In this document: piece by piece, positions 1 through 5,244 of the stretch | How positions within the stretch are numbered: the stretch's first letter is position 1 | Layout of the letters: every line of letters begins with the position of its first letter | DNA from: a bacterium | GTDB lineage: Bacteria > SM23-31 > JAUVVT01 | Reading direction: 5' to 3' | Assembly: GCA_030616165.1 (NCBI GenBank) | Contig: JAUWXV010000254.1 | Span: 1-5,244 of the forward strand | DNA length: 5,244 nucleotides | Made by a program: the position numbers and the translations under genes | Notes under the pieces: model-generated | What the model was told of the DNA's origin: nothing | Databases searched by the model: none | Seen by the model: only the letters and a program-made list of their open reading frames with translations

Positions 1-72
1 ATATTTTCCTGACATTTTTTAAAATGGAAAAGTAATAAACGAAATAAAATCAACTTTTACTTTAGAACAGAA

Positions 73-93
73 GGACAGGACAATGTCCTGTCC
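73..93. repeat. Palindromic repeat, copy 1 (GGACAG...CTGTCC)
   Basis: A perfect inverted repeat: GGACAGGACA at 73-82 and its exact reverse complement TGTCCTGTCC at 84-93, separated by the single base A83. The right arm continues into CCTACA (93-98). The outer hexamers GGACAG/CTGTCC are shared with the repeats at 130-163 and 263-286, while the core differs. No T-run follows on either strand, so it is not a typical intrinsic terminator. A REP-like dispersed intergenic element or a protein-binding palindrome are both possible. Confidence 0.8.
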
Positions 94-129
94 CTACAAT
101 ATATTCAATTACAAATGACTATTATGTAG

Positions 130-163
130 GGACAGAACACAGTGTGCAGGCAGCGTTCTGTCC
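130..163. repeat. Palindromic repeat, copy 2, interrupted core
   Basis: GGACAGAAC at 130-138 is the exact reverse complement of GTTCTGTCC at 155-163, with a 16-base loop. The left half continues as CACAGTGTG (138-146), itself a small palindrome. If bases 146-156 are removed, the remainder becomes a perfect 23-base palindrome, GGACAGAACAC + A + GTGTTCTGTCC. This suggests an ancestral element like copy 1 that acquired an 11-base insertion; that history is inference. The left flank TGTAGGGACAG (125-135) is the exact reverse complement of the right end of copy 1 (88-98). Confidence 0.75.
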
Positions 164-262
164 GCTAACATATTTTTAATAATTACACAAATGTAGAAAT
201 TAATAAAATTTTTTTATAGAAATTACAAAAAAGAACATATGTTATTTAACATGGCACTAATA

Positions 263-286
263 TGGACAGACATTCTTGTCTGTCCA
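263..286. repeat. Palindromic repeat, copy 3 (10-bp stem, 4-base loop)
   Basis: TGGACAGACA at 263-272 pairs perfectly with TGTCTGTCCA at 277-286 around the loop TTCT (273-276). It shares the GGACAG/CTGTCC arms of the other two copies. It starts 25 bases past the stop codon of the minus-strand metallopeptidase gene, so the transcript could form this hairpin near its 3' end. There is no U-run after the stem in that direction (the bases read ATATTAG), so it does not qualify as a classical Rho-independent terminator. A role in 3'-end protection or weak termination is possible but unproven. Confidence 0.75.
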
Positions 287-310
287 AAATTAGCAATTCT
301 TTTGAAACAA

Positions 311-3300
311 TCACTTTATCAGAGTCATCTTTTTAATTTTAGTAAAACTTTTTGTTTTTAACTCGTAAAAGTATACAGCACTTGGCATAATCAATCCTTT
401 ATCATTCTTCCCGTCCCAAATAACATTATGTCTTCCACTGTCTAATTGTTCATTCTTCAAAGTCCTGATTACCTGTCCGAGAAGATTGTAAATTTTTAAA
501 CTTACAAATTCTATTTTTGGCAAATCAAAGACAATTTTCGTAGATAAATTGAACGGGTTTGGATAATTCTGATAAAGGTTATATTTTTTCGGAATAAGGG
601 ATAAGTCTCCTGCTTCAGCAATATTTGTAATAATACCAAAATCACTTATAGCAATGTTGGAAATTCTCACCTCATCTATTATCCCCAAAAAGTTCGAAAG
701 GCGAACATAATCAATAATTCGGGCGTCTTTTCCTATAATTGTTTTGTAGTTATTAGAAACATTGAGAATCCCAGAAAAATCTGCGTTGTCAACAAGTTCA
801 TTGTCAATATATAATTGTATTTTATTATTTTCAGCATCTCTCACCAGAGCAATATGATGCCACTTACCGACATTGAGTCCTTTACCCGTAACAGTAATCG
901 CATTAACCCCGCTTGTCGATTCTACATATCCTTCGATTCTTTTTGAAGAACGGTTATATTTAATATACCATTTCCCTATCGTTTTTCTGCGATATCCCTG
1001 TGTAATAAAAACCATATCCTTATTCTGATATCCATCAGTCAATCTATACCACATCTCTATTGTAAAACTCTCACTATCTTTCCCTATTTTCACATTACCC
1101 GCCTCCACTGCACTGAACCTTCCATCAAAGTTGAGTGCTTTTCCGAATTTTCCATCATCAATCCATACTGAGTTTGTGATGCTTCCATCTTTATTGTTCA
1201 AGGTCTCATCATATATAACATTTCCCTTGCCCTCGTTAAAATGCCAGATTACCACAGAAGTGCTGTCAAGTATATTTTCTCCCTCAAGGGGAGGGGATAC
1301 ATTCACGGCATTGCTGGGTTCACCCTCTTTTCCGTCGATGTCAACTGCCGATATTTTGTAAAAATATACCACACCTTTCTGTATATTATTATCAGAAAAT
1401 GTCGTTTTTGGATGAACTGACATACCAATTGAATCTTCCTGAGTTGGAACAAAATCTGTGTTGGTGTTTCTGTAAACTTTGTAATAAGAAACATCCCATT
1501 CATTATTGGGAGACCATTCTAATTTTACCTCGGATTCGTCTGCAAGACCTATAAGATTTTTAGGTGCTATCGGAGGGATTTCCCTGACATCAACAGATAT
1601 CTTTACCCGAATCATCATATTAAATCCTGCGAGTGATTGTCTTGTGGTATCCTCCTCCATAATCTCATAAATGGAAAGAAGATTCATAGGATACCACCCT
1701 GGAGTAATAGAAGACGGTCCAAAAAGCGCCCATGTTTTATCCATATCTGGATTGGAATTATCCAGTCCAATGTACACCGTACCTTCATCTGGCTGAATAA
1801 TACCCACATAAAAACTTCCTTCGAAATTTGTGAGTTTATCCCCATAGGGAGTTAAATCTACCGTAACCCACATCTCTTGATTTATTGCAGGAGGAGTAAC
1901 AGATATAGGTGAAATAATATCATGACCAGGGGTATTATTAAAACCCCTATCATCCCAGATATGGAACTCGAATCTATCCTGATTCATCGAGTAAATATAT
2001 ATTCTCGCATTCAAAAGTTTTACTGCAGGCGAAGGGGGTTTAAATTTAACTGCCCAGCCGTACCCCGGCGCATCCTCCCCAAATCCCAAAAAATAAGCGT
2101 CCCCAGAGAAAGGGTCCGGCTCTCCATCATCATACCCCAATTCCTGAACCATAAGACTCTGAACTGCTGTACCATCGTATGAAAATTCAGTTTGATACAA
2201 AGATGTATTAATTATTACAAAAACAATCTTATATATTGAGACCCCAAACTCCTCTTCTGTAAATAACATTCCAGGTTGAATATCCTTTATTTCTATAAAA
2301 TCGGTTCCATATTCAACCGCTTTAATAACTATTCTTTCTCCTACAAATTTTGCCTTCAAGGAATCAGCAGACGAAAACTGGATGTATTTATAAGCATACC
2401 CTTTTAACTCAACATTTTCTCTTTTAACTGGATATTGGAAGTGGTCTCCGTGAGGCGATGCTTTTATGCCTTTATGTTCATTAAGGTAACCATATTTTTC
2501 GGCTGTATTTCTGTCATTTACATAATTTGCAACAGCCCAGTTTATTAGAACATCTTTAAAGGTTTCACTTTTGTTAACAGATGTGAGAGCAACATTGATT
2601 CCACCTATCCCTTTTCTATCAGACTGCACAAGATTTCTAATAAAATCATCACCATACTGCTCCCACATATAAAATGTAAAGAGTCCAACCTTATGATAAT
2701 CTTTAATAACCTCTTCATTTATGATACCTTCCAGGTCAGGAACAATTTCAGTTATATCCCTGTTTGTATCTGCAAGATAATCAGAAACATTATCGACATC
2801 GAACCCGCACAAATACTGGGCGTAAATTGAAAGACCCTCATTTATCCAGTTATTCTCATCTTCGTCATAATTATAGTGTATAAGATGCTGAAGTTCATGG
2901 GTAACAGTCTCTTTAGCCAATCCCGAATTGTAATTATCAGGACCTTGATATATTGTAGGATAAGAATCGACATAGACCATATCCCTTCCATTGCTGGAAT
3001 CATAGTTAAGAATTTGGTCAATATGAGAAAAATATCCAGCCATAAAAGCACCCCCAGCCCATCCATCCCGAATATCAAGTATTAAAATATCAATTCTGTC
3101 ATCTCCATTTATATCAGGGAAATCACCAAAGTATTTTTCCTCAAGTGCAATTACCCCAACGGAGGGATCTCTGGAATTTGGTGTTGAATTTTCCAGAGCA
3201 TTTATTATATCCTGAACAACCGAATCTGTTACATGATTGTTTTTAAGTTCATCTTTTTCGACCCAAACATCGACTATATTTCCCTTCCCTCTCAATTCTG

Positions 3301-3634
3301 CCCAAAGGGTGTAAAATTCAGTCTTATACATATTAAAAGCAAAAAATCTCGTGGAATCCCCTATGGAAAAATACATCTTAAGAGCGGTTCTCTTTCTGAA
3401 GGACTTCATTTCCTCATATATTTCCGGGTGAAGCAGGAGTGTATTTTCTTCCACTTCCTTAATAAATTCAGGATTAGATATTATAGGCGTTCCACAGTAA
3501 AAATGATGGACCTTTACCCTTTTCATAAATTTATCATCATTAAGTTCCCATATTATCTGAGATGAAAATGCTTTTTCGGGCACAGAAAGATAAATAGAAA
3601 GTATAAATAGAAAATAATATTTTATAAACTTCAT
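311..3634 (-). CDS. Secreted multidomain zinc metallopeptidase (gluzincin, M30-like) with T9SS sorting domain
   Basis: A complete 1107-residue exported protease. Residues 1-24 form a Sec signal peptide (basic MKFIK, hydrophobic stretch, A-F-S cleavage site around residue 24), which supports this ATG although no clear Shine-Dalgarno sequence precedes it. Residues about 26-160 may be a pro- or N-terminal region. An EF-hand-like calcium loop DINGDDRID lies at 174-182. The catalytic motif HELQH is at 246-250 (zinc ligands H246 and H250, general base E247), and WINEG at 263-267 supplies the likely third ligand E266. The HExxH-x15-E spacing and the preceding DxNGD...GYF...VYVD pattern resemble hyicolysin/M30-type peptidases; this assignment is from memory of family patterns. 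After the catalytic part, about 495-685 looks like a beta-sandwich beginning YDDGEPDP, 687-780 is a fibronectin type III domain, 793-1000 is a LamG/concanavalin-like jelly roll (FTIEMWYR, GKWHHIALVRD, GIIDEVRIS), and 1016-1107 is the type A T9SS/FlgD-like tail (YQNYPNPFN, NLLGQVIRTL, WDGKNDKG, AVYFYEL). It is expected to cross the outer membrane by T9SS and act at the surface or outside. The substrate is unknown. The protease class and export route are well supported; the exact family is less certain. Confidence 0.9.
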   Translation of the reverse strand: MKFIKYYFLFILSIYLSVPEKAFSSQIIWELNDDKFMKRVKVHHFYCGTPIISNPEFIKEVEENTLLLHPEIYEEMKSFRKRTALKMYFSIGDSTRFFAFNMYKTEFYTLWAELRGKGNIVDVWVEKDELKNNHVTDSVVQDIINALENSTPNSRDPSVGVIALEEKYFGDFPDINGDDRIDILILDIRDGWAGGAFMAGYFSHIDQILNYDSSNGRDMVYVDSYPTIYQGPDNYNSGLAKETVTHELQHLIHYNYDEDENNWINEGLSIYAQYLCGFDVDNVSDYLADTNRDITEIVPDLEGIINEEVIKDYHKVGLFTFYMWEQYGDDFIRNLVQSDRKGIGGINVALTSVNKSETFKDVLINWAVANYVNDRNTAEKYGYLNEHKGIKASPHGDHFQYPVKRENVELKGYAYKYIQFSSADSLKAKFVGERIVIKAVEYGTDFIEIKDIQPGMLFTEEEFGVSIYKIVFVIINTSLYQTEFSYDGTAVQSLMVQELGYDDGEPDPFSGDAYFLGFGEDAPGYGWAVKFKPPSPAVKLLNARIYIYSMNQDRFEFHIWDDRGFNNTPGHDIISPISVTPPAINQEMWVTVDLTPYGDKLTNFEGSFYVGIIQPDEGTVYIGLDNSNPDMDKTWALFGPSSITPGWYPMNLLSIYEIMEEDTTRQSLAGFNMMIRVKISVDVREIPPIAPKNLIGLADESEVKLEWSPNNEWDVSYYKVYRNTNTDFVPTQEDSIGMSVHPKTTFSDNNIQKGVVYFYKISAVDIDGKEGEPSNAVNVSPPLEGENILDSTSVVIWHFNEGKGNVIYDETLNNKDGSITNSVWIDDGKFGKALNFDGRFSAVEAGNVKIGKDSESFTIEMWYRLTDGYQNKDMVFITQGYRRKTIGKWYIKYNRSSKRIEGYVESTSGVNAITVTGKGLNVGKWHHIALVRDAENNKIQLYIDNELVDNADFSGILNVSNNYKTIIGKDARIIDYVRLSNFLGIIDEVRISNIAISDFGIITNIAEAGDLSLIPKKYNLYQNYPNPFNLSTKIVFDLPKIEFVSLKIYNLLGQVIRTLKNEQLDSGRHNVIWDGKNDKGLIMPSAVYFYELKTKSFTKIKKMTLIK

Positions 3635-3693
3635 AATTATTGGAAAATTAATGTTCTGCGAGAATATTTCAACAAATTGATTAAAGTCTGTAA

Positions 3694-3722
3694 AATTTAT
3701 TATATATTTACTATATTGTCAA
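3694..3722 (-). promoter_or_regulatory. Possible promoter for the metallopeptidase gene
   Basis: On the minus strand a perfect TTGACA (plus coordinates 3717-3722) is followed after 17 bases by TAAATT (3694-3699), a four-of-six match to the -10 consensus. A perfect TATAAT (3699-3704) also lies here, but only 12 bases from the -35. The leader would be about 50 bases. The region is so AT-rich that chance matches are expected, and FCB-group bacteria often use a different promoter consensus, so this is tentative. Confidence 0.3.
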
Positions 3723-3816
3723 CTATAATTTAAAATAACAATTATTTTACTTGTATTTTGTGATTTGAATTTTTATTTTGCAGCGCTAAATATGTTAAAT
3801 AATATTATAAAAACAT

Positions 3817-3824
3817 AGGAGAGG
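3817..3824 (+). promoter_or_regulatory. Ribosome binding site of the S41 protease gene
   Basis: AGGAGAGG, a strong Shine-Dalgarno match, has its AGGAG core (3817-3821) 7 bases before the ATG at 3829. It fixes the start codon, and the protein then opens with a basic, hydrophobic export signal. The divergent metallopeptidase gene has no comparable site. Confidence 0.85.
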
Positions 3825-3828
3825 TTTG

Positions 3829-5244
3829 ATGAAAAATAAAAGATTATTTTCGATAATATTAATATTTTTACTAATAATTTCAACATCCTTTCTTGGGACA
3901 AAAGTTTTCGGTCTTCTTTTTCAGGTTGATGCATATACAAAATTGAGGGTTTTTTCAGAGATAATAAATAATATCAAGGATTATTATGTGGATGAAAAAA
4001 ATCCTGTAAATTTAATCGACATCGCAATAAACGGGATGTTAAAAGAATTAGACCCTCACAGTGTTATTCTTCCTCCAGAAAAATCACAGGATATGGACGA
4101 AAGATTCCAGGGATTCGGCGGTATAGGAATATGGTTTAGCATTGTTGACCAGAAGATTACCATTACCGACGTGTTTAAAAATGGGCCATGTGACAAACTC
4201 GGTCTTATGCGTGGGGACCAGATTGTAGCGATAAACGGTGAATCCGCCATCGGTATTAATGAAGAGGAAACGGCAAAAAAACTCAAAGGGATTCCCGGAA
4301 CAAGTGTAAATGTTCTTGCGGAAAGACCAGGATGGGAGGAAGCTAAAAAATTCACAATTGTGAGAGAAAGTATCGAACCAGAATCTATATATTACATCTT
4401 TATGCTCACAGACGAAATCGGATACATTGGTATGGATAAATTTTCACGCACAACTGTGGAAGAACTCGAAAAAGCCCTGAAAACTCTTGAAGATAAAAAT
4501 ATGAAAAAACTGGTTTTAGATTTAAGGGCCAATCCGGGAGGATATCTTCCTATATCGGTCGGTGTTGCGGATAAATTTCTGCCAGGGGGTAAAAAGATTG
4601 TCTATACAAAAGGCAGAACCAGAGACTCGCAAAGAGAATTTTTCTCCACCGATAAAAATACACATCCATTTCTGCCAATGATTGTTTTAATTGATGAAAG
4701 GAGTGCGAGTGCTTCGGAAATTGTATCTGGTGCTTTACAGGATTGGGACAGAGCATTAGTTATCGGTGCTACATCGTTTGGTAAAGCACTTGTTCAAACG
4801 CCTTTTAAATTGAGAGACCAATCAAGATTACTTCTTACTACAGCGAAATATTATACTCCAAGCGGAAGACTAATACAGAAAAGTTATGAAGGTAAAACAA
4901 GAGAACAATATTATATAGATTCTGTGAAAGATTTAGATGAGGTAAAATTGGACAGTTTAACATTCAGAACATCCGGCGGCAGGATTGTTTATGGAGGGGG
5001 CGGAATTACTCCTGATATTATTATAGAACGTGCGCTTCCTTTTGATTCTACTTCATATGAAATATTCAGAGACTTAAATACTTATTACTCACGACTTGGA
5101 CTTTATGGATTTGGATTTATGTTTGCAAACGCCTATGCAGAAGAGCATAAAGAACTCAGAGATGATAAAGATTACTTTATTAAATATTTTCGGGTGAATG
5201 ATGAAATTATAGAGGAGTATAAATCCTCACTCAGGAGAAAAGGA
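3829..5244 (+). CDS. C-terminal processing protease (peptidase S41, CtpA/Prc family), 3' end outside window
   Basis: An open frame of 472 codons with no stop before the window ends, so the C-terminus is missing. CTP-family proteases are envelope serine proteases that trim or degrade exported proteins from their C-terminal ends. Residues 1-28 are a signal peptide or membrane anchor (MKNKR, then hydrophobic 6-23). Residues about 35-85 are the N-terminal helical part, with the family motif LDPHS at 74-78. A PDZ domain spans about 92-180 (GFGGIGI near 95-101, GLMRGDQIVAING at 125-137) and would bind substrate C-termini. The S41 core spans about 190-405: GYIGMDKFS (198-206), DLRANPGG (231-238), ERSASASE (290-297), TSFGKALVQ (315-323), YYTPSGRLIQ (341-350) and GGITPD (391-396). 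By the 25-residue Ser-to-Lys spacing known in Prc (S430/K455), the catalytic dyad is S294 and K319, with Q323 as the conserved glutamine. Both are present, so the enzyme should be active. Residues past about 405 form a charged, probably helical extension I cannot assign. The gene is divergent from the secreted metallopeptidase; whether it has a downstream operon partner cannot be seen. Confidence 0.95.
   Translation, partial: MKNKRLFSIILIFLLIISTSFLGTKVFGLLFQVDAYTKLRVFSEIINNIKDYYVDEKNPVNLIDIAINGMLKELDPHSVILPPEKSQDMDERFQGFGGIGIWFSIVDQKITITDVFKNGPCDKLGLMRGDQIVAINGESAIGINEEETAKKLKGIPGTSVNVLAERPGWEEAKKFTIVRESIEPESIYYIFMLTDEIGYIGMDKFSRTTVEELEKALKTLEDKNMKKLVLDLRANPGGYLPISVGVADKFLPGGKKIVYTKGRTRDSQREFFSTDKNTHPFLPMIVLIDERSASASEIVSGALQDWDRALVIGATSFGKALVQTPFKLRDQSRLLLTTAKYYTPSGRLIQKSYEGKTREQYYIDSVKDLDEVKLDSLTFRTSGGRIVYGGGGITPDIIIERALPFDSTSYEIFRDLNTYYSRLGLYGFGFMFANAYAEEHKELRDDKDYFIKYFRVNDEIIEEYKSSLRRKG

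Larger units (their letters stand above)
1..310. other. Gene-free region with palindromic repeats
   Basis: No convincing coding region was found on either strand. All three plus frames hit stop codons within the first 35 bases, so at most a few terminal codons of a gene lying to the left could be present, and nothing supports even that. The stretch is very AT-rich apart from three GGACAG...CTGTCC inverted repeats, listed separately, which stand out by their higher G+C. It lies downstream of the minus-strand metallopeptidase stop codon. Weak complementary segments at 4-9 and 26-31 (TTTTCC/GGAAAA) could form an AT-rich hairpin, but this is not strong enough to call a terminator. Confidence 0.7.

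Noticed and set aside
263-286. Intrinsic terminator for the metallopeptidase gene
   Set aside because: The hairpin is good and well placed, but no U-run follows the stem in the transcript, and the same palindrome type recurs nearby, so it is better described as a repeat.
73-286. CRISPR array
   Set aside because: There are only three units, spacing is irregular, the repeats differ in their cores and no cas gene is present.
1131-1361. 76-codon plus-strand open frame opposite the metallopeptidase
   Set aside because: It is antisense to a clearly coding region with domain matches, has no ribosome site or recognisable product, and is a shadow of the real frame.
3233-3565. 110-codon plus-strand open frame opposite the metallopeptidase N-terminus
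   Set aside because: It overlaps the well-supported signal-peptide and N-terminal coding region antisense, and its composition reads like translated reverse complement with no domain features.
3677-3706. Possible plus-strand promoter for the S41 gene: TTGATT (3677-3682), 18 bases, TATATA (3701-3706); also an isolated TATAAT at 3724-3729
   Set aside because: Such matches are expected by chance in this AT-rich spacer, the TATAAT has no -35 partner, and nothing favours one candidate over another.
3799-3808. Perfect palindrome ATAATATTAT just before the S41 ribosome site
   Set aside because: It is short and made only of A and T in an AT-rich spacer; too likely by chance to call an operator.
4056-4355. 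99-codon minus-strand open frame inside the S41 gene
   Set aside because: It is opposite the PDZ-coding part of the S41 protease, whose motifs prove the plus-strand frame.
4550-4756. 68-codon minus-strand open frame inside the S41 gene
   Set aside because: It lies opposite the catalytic Ser region; no ribosome site or known motif.

Overview
This AT-rich window (roughly one third G+C by eye) holds two exported protease genes transcribed divergently from a 194-base spacer, plus about 310 bases of gene-free DNA at the left end with a small family of palindromic repeats. The large minus-strand protein ends in a typical type IX secretion (T9SS, type A) / FlgD-like C-terminal domain with the signature 'YQNYPNPFN'. 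This points to a Gram-negative member of the Fibrobacterota-Chlorobiota-Bacteroidota (FCB) superphylum or a related candidate phylum such as Ignavibacteria, Marinimicrobia, Cloacimonadota or WOR-3-like lineages. The exact group cannot be fixed from this window.

Layout: bases 1-310 are non-coding and carry three short inverted repeats that share GGACAG...CTGTCC outer arms but have different cores. Bases 311-3634 (minus) encode a complete 1107-residue secreted zinc metallopeptidase. It has a signal peptide, an N-terminal region, a HELQH...E gluzincin-type catalytic domain, a beta-sandwich-like middle region, a fibronectin type III domain, a LamG-like domain and the T9SS tail. Bases 3635-3828 are the divergent promoter region. 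Bases 3829-5244 (plus) encode the first 472 residues of a C-terminal processing protease (peptidase S41) with a PDZ domain and an intact Ser-Lys dyad; the gene runs off the right end.

The first protein is probably a cell-surface or released protease, and the second a periplasmic or envelope-anchored protease. Shared regulation or joint action is only suggested by the head-to-head arrangement. No mobile-element gene, CRISPR array, tRNA or rRNA was seen. The least explained signal is the palindrome family at the left end; the proteins belong to recognisable families.
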